A DNA stretch of 64,000 nucleotides, taken from the NCBI RefSeq assembly GCF_030283145.1, contig NZ_JASNWE010000002.1, forward strand, positions 186,001-250,000, read 5' to 3'. Every line of letters starts with the position of its first letter. The first letter of the stretch is position 1. The position numbers and the translations under genes are program-made. Shown here one piece after another: positions 8,679-16,855 of the stretch. Source of the stretch: Actinomadura xylanilytica (GTDB lineage Bacteria > Actinomycetota > Actinomycetes > Streptosporangiales > Streptosporangiaceae). The notes beneath the pieces were generated by a model that was given only the letters and a program-made list of their open reading frames with translations, did not search any database and was not told the origin of the DNA.

Positions 8679-9655
8679 ACGAACTCCTTGCGGCGGGCGA
8701 CGACCGCCCGAGCGGCCATGTTGACGAGCAGGGTGATCACGAAGAGCACCAGGCCGGAGGCGATCAGCGCGCCGCGGCCGGTGACGCTCGCCTCGCCGAA
8801 GCTCTTGGCGATGTTGGCGGCGAAGGTGCTGCCGCCGTCCTCCAGGATGTGGATGTTGATGCCGGGCACGAAGGTCAGCACCATCGCGACCGCGATCGTC
8901 TCGCCCATCGCGCGGCCGAGGCCGAGCATCGAGGCGCCGATCATGCCGGACCGGCCGTACGGGAGCACCGCGAGCCGGATCGTCTCCCAGCGGGTGGCGC
9001 CGATCGCCAGCGCCGCCTCCACGTTGGCCCGCGGCACCTGGACGAACACCTCGCGGGAGATCGAGGAGATGATCGGCAGGATCATGATGGCCAGCACCAC
9101 CGCCGCGGTGAAGATCGAGTTGCGGCCGGGGCTGTCGCCGCCGAACAGCGGGATCCAGCCGAGCGCGGTGTTGAGGAACGAGCTGACGCCCTCCATGTGC
9201 CGCGACAGCAGAAGCAGCCCCCACAGCCCGTACACGATGCTCGGCACCGCGGCCAGCAGGTCGACCACGTAGCTGAGCGGCGCCGACAGCCGGCGCGGCG
9301 CGTAGAAGCAGGTGAACAGCGCGATCCCGATCGCGACCGGGGTGGCGATGACCAGCGCGAGCAGCGAGGAGATCACGGTGCCGAAGGCGAGCTGCGCGAT
9401 GCCGAACCGCGGCGGCAGGGCGTTCGGGTCCCATTCCTCGGCGGTGAGGAAGCTCGCCTCGTTCCGCTGGAGCGCCGGGACGGCCTTCCAGATCAGGAAG
9501 ATCGCGATGGCCGCCATGATGACCAGCACCAGGATGCCCGAGCCGCGGGCGGCGGAGACGAAGATCTTGTCACCGGCGCGTCCGGTGCTCATGCGCCGGC
9601 CGGTGGCGCGATGTCTGGCGCCGACGTGCGTCTCGACGCCGGTGTCGCTGCTCAC
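8675..9655 (-). CDS. pstC: Phosphate ABC transporter permease PstC
   Basis: A 326-residue permease with a 38-residue polar N-terminus, then a first membrane helix (ILVLVIMAAIAIFLIWKAVP) and five more. The EAA loop is VQVPRANVEAALAIGATRWE. VPSIVYGLWGLLLLSRHMEG and GLGRAMGETIAVAMVL are characteristic of PstC. It heads the membrane part of the importer; pstS lies 92 bases upstream and pstA overlaps by 4 bases. Confidence 0.96.
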   Translation of the reverse strand: MSSDTGVETHVGARHRATGRRMSTGRAGDKIFVSAARGSGILVLVIMAAIAIFLIWKAVPALQRNEASFLTAEEWDPNALPPRFGIAQLAFGTVISSLLALVIATPVAIGIALFTCFYAPRRLSAPLSYVVDLLAAVPSIVYGLWGLLLLSRHMEGVSSFLNTALGWIPLFGGDSPGRNSIFTAAVVLAIMILPIISSISREVFVQVPRANVEAALAIGATRWETIRLAVLPYGRSGMIGASMLGLGRAMGETIAVAMVLTFVPGINIHILEDGGSTFAANIAKSFGEASVTGRGALIASGLVLFVITLLVNMAARAVVARRKEFV

Positions 9656-9747
9656 GGGGGGTCCTCCTCGGGGGCCGTCGGCGGAACCCAGACCGGCCCC
9701 GCCGCCGGTTCCTCCGGCGACGGGGCTGCTGGGGTCGTGGTCAAGGG

Positions 9748-10854
9748 TCAGGACAGGGCCTGCACGGACGCCTGGACCTTGGTCAGCACGCTCTGCGGGA
9801 GCGGTGCGTACCCGAGGTCGTTGAGGATCTTCTGGCCGTCCGCGCTCGCGGTGTAGGTGAGGAACGACTTGACGAACTTGGACTGCTCGGCGGGCAGGCC
9901 CTTCTCGCAGGCGACCTCGTAGGTCACCAGGACGATCGGGTAGGCGCCCGCCTCCTTGGTCGTGTAGTCGATCTTCAGCGCGACGTCGTTGCCGGTGCCG
10001 ACCACCTCGGCGCCCGCGACGGCCTTGGACGCGCTGTCCGGCGAGAGCTCGGTGTACTCACCGGCGCCGTTCTTGACCTGCGCGGTCTGGAGCTTGTTGG
10101 AGGTGGCGTAGGACATCTCCACGTACGAGATCGCGCCGGCGGTGCTCTTCACCTGCGACGAGACGCCGTCGGACTTGTTGGCGCCCTGGCCGGTGGCGTT
10201 CGGCCACTTCTTGGCCTTCTCCCAGGTCCAGATCTTCGGCGCGGTCGTGTGCAGGTAGTCGGTGAAGTTGTCGGTGGTGCCCGACTCGTCCGCACGGTAG
10301 ACCGGCTTGATCGCGGTGGCGGGGAGCTTGGCGCCCTCGTTCTCCTTGGCGATCGCCGGATCGTTCCAGGTCTTGATCTTGCCCGCGAAGACGCTCGCGA
10401 TGGTCTCGGGCGAGAGCTTGAGTCCGTCCACCCCGGCCACGTTGTAGACGACCGCGACCGGGCCGACCACCATCGGCAGGTTGAGCGCGTTGCCGCCCTG
10501 GCAGCGCTGCTTGGCGGGGGCGACCTCCTCGGGCTTGAGCGCCGAGTCCGAGCCCGCGAAGGCGACCTGCCCCGAGGTGAACGCCTGGATGCCGGCGCCC
10601 GATCCGCTCGGGTTGTAGTTGAGGTTGGCCCCCGCGCACTTCTGCGCGTAGATCTTGGTCCATTCCTCGATCGCGTTCTTCTGCGCGCTCGAGCCGGCCG
10701 CGTTGACCGTCGCCTTGGCGCAGTCGATGTCGCCGGTCGGGGCGCTGCTCGCGCTCGGGCCGGAGTTGTTGTTGTCGCTCCCGCACGCGGTAAGGGCCAG
10801 CGCCCCCGCGACGACCACACCGCCTAGGGCGGCCAGTCGAGAACCGTTCTTCAC
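9748..10854 (-). CDS. pstS: Phosphate-binding lipoprotein PstS
   Basis: A 368-residue secreted lipoprotein that captures phosphate for PstCAB. The signal peptide ends in a lipobox LTAC with Cys24 as the lipid-anchored residue, followed by a Ser/Asn-rich linker. Phosphate-binding features include NAAGSSAQKNAI, GSGAGIQAF, GSDSAL and the RADESGTTDNFTDYL loop. The GTG start at 10852-10854 follows GGAGACCCTCC; the longer ORF upstream lacks a site. A PHO-box-like repeat lies about 110-145 bases upstream, so induction by PhoP under phosphate limitation is likely. Confidence 0.96.
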   Translation of the reverse strand: MKNGSRLAALGGVVVAGALALTACGSDNNNSGPSASSAPTGDIDCAKATVNAAGSSAQKNAIEEWTKIYAQKCAGANLNYNPSGSGAGIQAFTSGQVAFAGSDSALKPEEVAPAKQRCQGGNALNLPMVVGPVAVVYNVAGVDGLKLSPETIASVFAGKIKTWNDPAIAKENEGAKLPATAIKPVYRADESGTTDNFTDYLHTTAPKIWTWEKAKKWPNATGQGANKSDGVSSQVKSTAGAISYVEMSYATSNKLQTAQVKNGAGEYTELSPDSASKAVAGAEVVGTGNDVALKIDYTTKEAGAYPIVLVTYEVACEKGLPAEQSKFVKSFLTYTASADGQKILNDLGYAPLPQSVLTKVQASVQALS

Positions 10855-10964
10855 CGGAGGGTCTCCTCTAAGTTTCGTCGGGCGGCTCCCCGTCCGGTAG
10901 CCGGAGCAGTTTGTCCAGGTAATGGGGGGACCGTCGGATGCGACGCTAAGCAGGGGAGATGTCC

Positions 10965-10997
10965 ACTCACCCTGATCCAGGTGAACGGAACATGAAC
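10965..10997 (-). promoter_or_regulatory. PHO-box-like repeat upstream of pstS
   Basis: Read on the minus strand there are contiguous 11-base units: GTTCATGTTCC (10987-10997), GTTCACCTGGA (10976-10986) and a weaker TCAGGGTGAGT (10965-10975). Streptomyces PhoP binds 11-base direct repeats with GTTCACC cores, and pstS is its classic target. The sequence match is direct; PhoP binding is inferred. Confidence 0.75.
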
Positions 10998-11275
10998 CGA
11001 GCCGGGCAGAGCCGCGAAGAGTGCCCCGCCTGGCCGTGGCCACCGGGTTAACACCGCAGTTCAGGCCCTACACAACACCCGATATACCGGACATTTCAGG
11101 CGCATGGCGGGTACGCGTCCGGGGGTCTGGAGTGGCCCACTCGGTACGAGCAGATCCTGGAGGGACGGATCTGGGGAGGAGCTGGGGAGGAGCTGCCGCT
11201 GGAACTGCCGCTGGGCCGGCGCCTCGGCCCCTGAGGCCGGGTCTCAGAGGGCCGCGGGGCGTGCAGCGGCCCGGA

Positions 11276-12169
11276 TCACCTGTCGCCGGACGGGTCCGTT
11301 CCGTACATGACGTCCACGGCGTACCTGGTGAAGCCGAGCGACTCGTACAGCCGAACGGCGGCGATGTTGGACTCGTCCACGTACAGCATGATCTGCGGGA
11401 CGCCCCGGTCGCGCAGATGGTGCAGGCCCACCAGGGTCAGCGTGCGGCCGAGGCCGAGGCCCTGCGCGGACGGGTCGACGCCGACCACATAGACCTCGCC
11501 GGTCCCGTCCGGGTGCGTCTTGGTCCAGTGGAAGCCGACCGTCCGGCCGCCGCGCTCGGCGAGGAAGAAGCCGGCCGGGTCGAACCACTCCTCCCGCTCG
11601 CGCCGGTTCAGGTCGTCGAGCGTCCAGGCGCCCTGCTCGGGGTGGTCCGCGAACGCGCGGCGGTTCACCTCCAGCCACGCCTCCTCGTCCCGTCCGGGCT
11701 CGAACGCGCGGATCAGCACCCCGTCCGCGACGGTGGCCGCGGGCAGCGGGGCGGCGGCGGGACGGCGCATCTGGAACAGCGCGCGGGCGCGGCCCAGCCC
11801 CTCGGCGGCGGCGAGCTTGGCGGCGGCGGGCAGGTCGCCGTGCGCCCACACCCGCAGGGGGCCGCCCGCCTCGGCGCGCAGCGCGCGGAGCAGGGCTCGG
11901 CCGTACCCGCGGCGGCGGTGCCGAGGATGGACGACCAACTCGCCCGCGGCGCTCTCCTCCGGGGTCGCCGGATCGAGGCGGGCATAGGCGACGATCGCGC
12001 CGTCGAGGTCGATCGTGAGGCCGGGTCCGCCGGAGCGCAGCCCCAGCAGCCCGTGCTCCGACAACGGGCCGACGCCGTCGGCGGAGTCCGCCTCGTCCAC
12101 CAGCGCCAGCACCTGGGCGATCTCCGGCTTCTCCAGCGCCCCGCGCTCCCGCACCCGCGACTCACTCAT
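11276..12169 (-). CDS. mshD: Mycothiol synthase MshD
   Basis: A 297-residue protein with two GNAT acetyltransferase domains (residues about 10-140 and 150-295). MshD acetylates Cys-GlcN-Ins with acetyl-CoA, the last step of mycothiol synthesis in actinomycetes. The acetyl-CoA loops are VVHPRHRRRGYGRALLRAL in the N-domain and VDPSAQGLGLGRTLTLVGL in the C-domain. GFHWTKTHPDGTGEVYVVGV is a strong MshD signature. It is read away from the 5'-nucleotidase and toward the back of pstS, the same neighbourhood as in mycobacteria and Streptomyces. Confidence 0.95.
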   Translation of the reverse strand: MSESRVRERGALEKPEIAQVLALVDEADSADGVGPLSEHGLLGLRSGGPGLTIDLDGAIVAYARLDPATPEESAAGELVVHPRHRRRGYGRALLRALRAEAGGPLRVWAHGDLPAAAKLAAAEGLGRARALFQMRRPAAAPLPAATVADGVLIRAFEPGRDEEAWLEVNRRAFADHPEQGAWTLDDLNRREREEWFDPAGFFLAERGGRTVGFHWTKTHPDGTGEVYVVGVDPSAQGLGLGRTLTLVGLHHLRDRGVPQIMLYVDESNIAAVRLYESLGFTRYAVDVMYGTDPSGDR

Positions 12170-12223
12170 GATCGCCAGCCTATGCGGCGGGACGCGCGAT
12201 CCGTCCGGGCGGTCCCCCCGCCG

Positions 12224-12245
12224 CTGACCGAACCATCACGGAACC
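12224..12245 (-). promoter_or_regulatory. Possible PHO box upstream of the 5'-nucleotidase
   Basis: Two contiguous 11-mers on the minus strand, GGTTCCGTGAT and GGTTCGGTCAG, resemble degenerate PhoP direct-repeat units. They lie 50-70 bases before a gene whose Streptomyces counterpart I recall as phosphate-regulated. The match is weak. Confidence 0.35.
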
Positions 12246-12295
12246 GTCATGATGTCGCGGGGAACCGTATGCCGGAGCCCTCCTATCGTGCCGGA

Positions 12296-13972
12296 ATGAC
12301 TCGACGACGCCTCACCGCGGCCTGCGCCGCCGGGCTGACGGCCGCGGGCCTGGCCGCGCAGCCGGCCGCCGCCCGGCCCGCCCCCACCGCGTCCGTGCGG
12401 CTGCTGTCCCTCAACGACTTCCACGGCAACCTGGAGCCGCCGGCCGGCAGCTCCGGCACCGCCATCGACGAGACCGGCGCGGCGGTCCCGGCGGGCGGCG
12501 CCGCCTACATCGCCACGCACCTCAAGCGGCTGGCGGACCGGCGCACCCTCACCGTCGCGCAGGGCGACCTGATCGGCGCGTCCCCGCTGATCTCCGCCGC
12601 CTACCACGACGAGCCGTCCGTGCAGTTCATGGGCGACATGGGGGTGACCGCGTCGGCGGTCGGCAACCACGAGTTCGACGAGGGCTACCAGGAGCTCCAG
12701 CGGATCCAGAACGGCGGCTGCCACCCCAAGGACGGCTGCACGCCCGCCGGCAGGTGGAAGGGCGCGAAGTACGACTACCTCGCCGCCAACGTCCTGACGG
12801 AGAAGGGCGGCGAGCCGATCCTCAAGCCCTGGACGATCCGCCGGGTGAACGGGGTGAGGATCGGGTTCATCGGCGTCGTCACCAAGACCACGCCGTCCAT
12901 CGTCACCGCCGAGGGCATCAAGGGCCTGCGGTTCGACGACGAGGTCGCCGCCGCCGACCGGTCCGCCCGCGAGCTGAAGAAGCGCGGCGTGCGCGCGATG
13001 GTGCTCCTCGTGCACGAGGGCGACCAGGTGAAGGCGGGCCAGCGGCCGGACGCGTGCGGCGTGGAGCCGGGCGCCGGGACCCGCATCGCCAAGGACGCCG
13101 ACCCTGAGATCGACGTCGTGCTGTCGGGGCACACCCACCAGCAGTACGTGTGCTCGGTCACGGACCCGAAGGGACGGCCGCGACTGTACTCGTCCGGCTC
13201 CTCCTTCGGGCGCGTCATCACGCAGGTCGACTTCAAGGTGGACAGGCGGACCGGCGACATCGTCCGGTCCACCCTCAAGGGCGACAACCACGTGGTCACC
13301 CGGGACGTCCCGGCGGACCCGAAGACCGAGAGGTTCGTCCAGACCTGGAAGGAGCGGGTCGCCACCATCGCCGACAAGCCGATCGGGAAGATCACCGCCG
13401 ATCTGACCCGGGCCCCGTCCGCGTCCGGCGAGACCGCCCTCGGCGACGTCGTCGCCGACGCCCAGCTCGCCTCGATGAAGGAGCAGGGCGCCCAGGTCGC
13501 GCTGATGAACCCGGGCGGCGTCCGCGCGGACCTGGTCTACAAGGCGAGCGGCTCCGAGGGGGACGGCGTGGTGACCTACGGCGAGGCGTTCGCCGTGCAG
13601 CCGTTCAGCAACGTGATGGGTATGACCTCGCTGACCGGCGCGCAGCTCGACGCGCTGCTGGAGCAGCAGTGGACGGCCGCGGGCGAGAAGATCCTCCAGC
13701 CGTCGGCGGGCCTGCGCTTCACCATCGACCGGTCCAAGGCGGTCGGCGACCGCGTCTCGACCATCACGGTGGACGGCGCGGCGGTCGACCCGGCCGCCAC
13801 CTACAAGGTCGCGGCCAACAACTTCCTGCTCGGCGGCGGCGACGGCTTCAGCACCTTCACCGAGGGCAAGGACCAGGTCCTCGGCCCGATCGACCTGGAC
13901 GGCTTCGTCGCCTACCTGGCCGCCAACCCGTCCATCACCCCGCCGGCCCTGGACCGCATCTCCGGCAAGTGA
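12296..13972 (+). CDS. Secreted 5'-nucleotidase / 2',3'-cyclic phosphodiesterase family
   Basis: A 558-residue exported enzyme that releases phosphate from extracellular nucleotides. It has an Arg-rich N-terminus and signal peptide (residues 1-27, cleaved near AAARPAP), and a calcineurin-like metallophosphatase domain with LLSLNDFHGN (about 36-45), GNHEFDEG (about 123-130) and LSGHTHQQ (about 277-284) supplying metal ligands. The C-terminal 5'-nucleotidase domain includes ALMNPGGVRADL. ATG 12296 is the start consistent with a signal peptide; a longer ORF upstream is a shadow of mshD. It sits in the phosphate cluster and fits phosphate scavenging. Confidence 0.93.
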   Translation: MTRRRLTAACAAGLTAAGLAAQPAAARPAPTASVRLLSLNDFHGNLEPPAGSSGTAIDETGAAVPAGGAAYIATHLKRLADRRTLTVAQGDLIGASPLISAAYHDEPSVQFMGDMGVTASAVGNHEFDEGYQELQRIQNGGCHPKDGCTPAGRWKGAKYDYLAANVLTEKGGEPILKPWTIRRVNGVRIGFIGVVTKTTPSIVTAEGIKGLRFDDEVAAADRSARELKKRGVRAMVLLVHEGDQVKAGQRPDACGVEPGAGTRIAKDADPEIDVVLSGHTHQQYVCSVTDPKGRPRLYSSGSSFGRVITQVDFKVDRRTGDIVRSTLKGDNHVVTRDVPADPKTERFVQTWKERVATIADKPIGKITADLTRAPSASGETALGDVVADAQLASMKEQGAQVALMNPGGVRADLVYKASGSEGDGVVTYGEAFAVQPFSNVMGMTSLTGAQLDALLEQQWTAAGEKILQPSAGLRFTIDRSKAVGDRVSTITVDGAAVDPAATYKVAANNFLLGGGDGFSTFTEGKDQVLGPIDLDGFVAYLAANPSITPPALDRISGK

Positions 13973-14032
13973 CCCCCGCCCCGCGGATGACCCGCGCCGG
14001 CAAGTGCCCCCGCGCCGGTCCCGCGCGTCCCT

Positions 14033-14058
14033 GCGGCCCGCCGAGGAGGGCGGGCCGC
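14033..14058. terminator. Bidirectional hairpin between the nucleotidase and pit
   Basis: GCGGCCCGCC (14033-14042), loop GAGGAG, GGCGGGCCGC (14049-14058), between two convergent genes, so it can stop both. Confidence 0.65.
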
Positions 14059-14075
14059 CGGGGCGCGGGGCGGCG

Positions 14076-15242
14076 TCAGGCGCCGAACATATGGACCAGG
14101 TAGTAGACGACGGCGGCCACGGCCGCCGCCATCGGCATGGTCAGCACCCACGCGACGACGATGTTGCCCGCGACGCCCCAGCGCACGGCGGAGAGCCGCT
14201 TGGTGGCGCCCACCCCCATGATCGCCGAAGTGATCGTGTGGGTGGTGGAGATTGGAGCGTGCCAGACGTAGGCGGTCACGTAGAGGACCACCGAGGCGGT
14301 CGCCTCGGCGGCGAAACCCTTGGGCGGATCCACTTCGATCACCTTGCGGCCCAGCGTCCGCATGATCCGCCAGCCGCCCGCGTAGGTGCCCAGCGACAGC
14401 GCGCCGGCACACGCGACGATCACCCACGGCGGCACCGAGCCGCCGTCGGAGTGGCCGGTGGTGACCAGCGCGAGCACGATGATGCCCATGGTCTTCTGCG
14501 CGTCCTGAAGACCGTGCCCGAGCGCCAGCGAGGACGCCGACAGGGTCTGCGCGATGCGGAAGCGGCGGCCCACCCGGGCCGGCTGGGACCGCCGGAAGAT
14601 CCACAGGATCGCCACCATCACCAGGTACGCCAGCACGAAGCCGACGATCGGCGACACCACCATCGGCACCGCGACCTTGTCGACGACGCTGGTCCAGTTG
14701 ACCTTCGACGCCGAGGCCAGCCCGGCCCCGACGACCCCGCCGATCAGCGCGTGCGAGGACGACGAGGGCAGCCCGAAGTACCAGGTGATCAGGTTCCAGG
14801 TGATCGCGCCGAGTACTCCGGCGGCGAGCACGGTGAGCCCGTGCAGCCCGCTCGGCGGCGTGATCACCTCGCTGACCGTCTTGGCCACCTGGACGCCGAG
14901 CAGCGCGCCCAGCATGTTCATCACCGCGGCCATCAGCAGCGCCACCCGCGGCGTCAGCGCCCGGGTGGACACCGCCGTCGCGATCGCGTTGGCCGCGTCG
15001 TGGAACCCGTTGGTGTAGTCGAACACCAGCGCGATGACCACGACCAGCACCAGCACCGCCGCCTGCGCGTCGGACCGCAGCCCGACCGCGCCGGCCGCCA
15101 TGACCAGCAGGATGCCGATCAGCAGGCCGAGCCACGCCTTGCCCGGCACCCGCCGGGTGGCCTGCTCGCCCAGCGTCTGGTCGGCGCCGGTCGGCCCGTC
15201 CTCGGTCACGGTGGTCACGCCCGGCTCCCCGGACGTGCTCAT
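14076..15242 (-). CDS. pit: Low-affinity inorganic phosphate transporter (Pit family)
   Basis: A 388-residue membrane transporter of the PiT family (proton or metal-phosphate symport). The duplicated PiT signatures are visible: FDYTNGFHDAANAIATAVST in the N-half and WHAPISTTHTITSAIMGVGA in the C-half. SSSSHALIGGVVGAGLA and GLQDAQKTMG are further family motifs. Residues 1-35 are polar. The ATG overlaps the DUF47 stop (ATGA). DUF47-pit pairs are common and the two proteins work together in phosphate uptake control. Confidence 0.95.
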   Translation of the reverse strand: MSTSGEPGVTTVTEDGPTGADQTLGEQATRRVPGKAWLGLLIGILLVMAAGAVGLRSDAQAAVLVLVVVIALVFDYTNGFHDAANAIATAVSTRALTPRVALLMAAVMNMLGALLGVQVAKTVSEVITPPSGLHGLTVLAAGVLGAITWNLITWYFGLPSSSSHALIGGVVGAGLASASKVNWTSVVDKVAVPMVVSPIVGFVLAYLVMVAILWIFRRSQPARVGRRFRIAQTLSASSLALGHGLQDAQKTMGIIVLALVTTGHSDGGSVPPWVIVACAGALSLGTYAGGWRIMRTLGRKVIEVDPPKGFAAEATASVVLYVTAYVWHAPISTTHTITSAIMGVGATKRLSAVRWGVAGNIVVAWVLTMPMAAAVAAVVYYLVHMFGA

Positions 15243-15856
15243 GATTCCTTGACCGAGATGGTCTCGACGGTGTTGGCCACATGCTCGAAGGCGTCGGCCG
15301 CGTCCTCCAGCCGGTCGATGACCTCCTTGAGCTTGAGCACCATCAGCGTGTCGTACTCGCCGCTGAACAGGTGCGCCAGCAGCTTGCGGTAGACCTGGTC
15401 GCCCTGGTTCTCCAGTCGGTTGATCTCGATCCAGTACTCGTTGAGCTCCTTCATGGAGCGCAGCCGGGGCATGGCCTCCGCCGTCAGCTCGGCGGCCCGC
15501 TCCAGGACCTCCACCATGTGGACGATGCCCTTGGGGAACTCCTCGATCTTGTACAGCACGACGAGGTCGGCGGCCTCTTCCATCTCGTCCATCACGTCGT
15601 CGATCGTCGAGGCCAGTCGGTAGATGTCCTCGCGGTCGAACGGGGTGATGAACGTTTCGTTCAGCCGGCGCATGATCGCGTGAGTGCATTCGTCGCCCGC
15701 ATGTTCGCAGGCGCGCATCTTCTCCGCGATCGCTTCCCGGTCAGCGCCGTCGCTGATGAGCTCCACGAGCAACCTGGCGCCGGTGACCAGGTTGTTCGCC
15801 GAATCGGCGAACATGTCGTAGAAGCTGTCCTCACGCGGCGTGAGACGCAAGCGCAC
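15239..15856 (-). CDS. DUF47 (PhoU-like) phosphate transport regulator
   Basis: A 205-residue all-helical protein of the DUF47/PhoU-like family, with E-x-x-x-D metal-site patterns such as RACEHAGDECTHAIMRRLNE, STIDDVMDEMEEAADLVVLY and DRLEDAADAFEHVANTVETI. These proteins accompany Pit transporters and probably regulate their activity at the membrane. GTG 15854-15856 was chosen for its AGGAGA ribosome site and because the family begins RLRLTPREDSFYDMF. First gene of the DUF47-pit operon. Confidence 0.92.
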   Translation of the reverse strand: MRLRLTPREDSFYDMFADSANNLVTGARLLVELISDGADREAIAEKMRACEHAGDECTHAIMRRLNETFITPFDREDIYRLASTIDDVMDEMEEAADLVVLYKIEEFPKGIVHMVEVLERAAELTAEAMPRLRSMKELNEYWIEINRLENQGDQVYRKLLAHLFSGEYDTLMVLKLKEVIDRLEDAADAFEHVANTVETISVKES

Positions 15857-16400
15857 GTCGTTCTCCTGATGTGCCGGAACAGTCCGCAGAGGATCGTAGG
15901 CGCTACCGGCCGTAAAGAGAACCTTTGCCCCAGCTTCGGCCGGTGTCCCCCATCCTCTCACCTACAAGGTTGCCCTAGATCACCAGGTGCACACCCGCGG
16001 CGCGCAGCCCCGTCCAGGCCGCGTGATCGCGCTCCGGTGGACGGGGCGCCCACACGGAGAGTGACCCCTGCCACGGGTGACATTCGTTACATCATCCCGG
16101 ATCCGGCCGTGCCCGCCACGGCCGCCGCGTCCGCGGTGCACCCAACGGGAGGTCGGACGGGTCGCCGGGGTCCGGGGCGGTCACCAGATCCCGCACGCGA
16201 CCGGTCACCTTCCGTGACGAGACGTCCGGCGGCGGGCCGCCACCGGCTCCGATCCGCAGGTCCGGGCACGGTCTGGCGGGACGGAAGTGGCGCGGGGCGC
16301 GGCCCGGACGCGGCCCGGGAACGATCCGGGAAGAAATTGGTAGGTTTCCGGGCATGCCGACGCTGAGTCGCGTAGTGGTTCCGGACGCCCTAGAATGCGT
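15857..16400. other. Intergenic stretch, no gene seen
   Basis: About 540 bases between the DUF47 start and the hairpin below. Open frames here have no ribosome sites and unlikely composition. A possible minus-strand -10 (TACGAT, complement at about 15891-15896) lies 35-40 bases before the DUF47 GTG. No other structure stood out. Confidence 0.4.
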
Positions 16401-16445
16401 GACCGGGGACACCCTCACTGAGGGCGCCCCCGGTCGACGGCTGGC
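16401..16445 (-). terminator. Hairpin downstream of the 61-residue gene
   Basis: GACCGGGG (16401-16408) pairs with CCCCGGTC (16438-16445), with an inner CCCTC-ACT-GAGGG hairpin. Confidence 0.5.
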
Positions 16446-16490
16446 ATCTTTCGACCGGTCCAGGCGCCGGTGCCTCCCGGCGCCCGCGGA

Positions 16491-16676
16491 CTAGTCCTGC
16501 GGCGTCAGCTCGCGACGACCGGCTTCACTGGAACGCACGCCGAGCACCACGTCGATCTCGGTCAGGGTCAGCGGCCTCTCGGCCGCCGCCACCGCACCGA
16601 GCATCTCGGCGTAGAGCTCGATCTCGTCCAGCGCAACGCGGTCGTGGACGCGCAGATCGAGATTCTGCTGGCGCAC
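16491..16676 (-). CDS. Small conserved actinobacterial protein, unknown role
   Basis: Sixty-one residues, beginning VRQQNLDLRVHDRVALDEIE and continuing LYAEMLGAVAAAERPLTLTE. The GTG start has a strong GGAGGTG site. The acidic helical core and precise wording (D-x-VALDEI-LY-E) match a short conserved hypothetical protein I have seen in other actinomycetes, but no function is known to me. A hairpin follows. Confidence 0.75.
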   Translation of the reverse strand: MRQQNLDLRVHDRVALDEIELYAEMLGAVAAAERPLTLTEIDVVLGVRSSEAGRRELTPQD

Positions 16677-16855
16677 CGCGCCCACCTCCGTTCGTTCCCC
16701 GCACCCGCGGTCGAGGCTACGCGTCCCGGCCCGACGGGCACATGACCCAAGAGGGCCATTCGAGGGCCACTCTCCCTGCTGGTCTTCCCGGGTGGGGCCG
16801 GCATGATGCAAAACGCCCATGCCCGCCCGCACGGTGACCGCCCGCACGGACGCGG

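Noticed and set aside
6804..9272. 822-codon open frame on the plus strand across pstB-pstC
   Set aside because: Antisense shadow of three clear pst genes; reads as low-complexity Arg/Asp/His-rich protein and has no ribosome site.
11021..12295. Upstream extension of the nucleotidase frame (total 983 codons)
   Set aside because: Overlaps mshD on the other strand and lies ahead of a normal signal peptide at 12296.
15880..15995. PHO box upstream of the DUF47-pit operon
   Set aside because: Only one loose GTGCACC unit, no 11-base periodic repeat.
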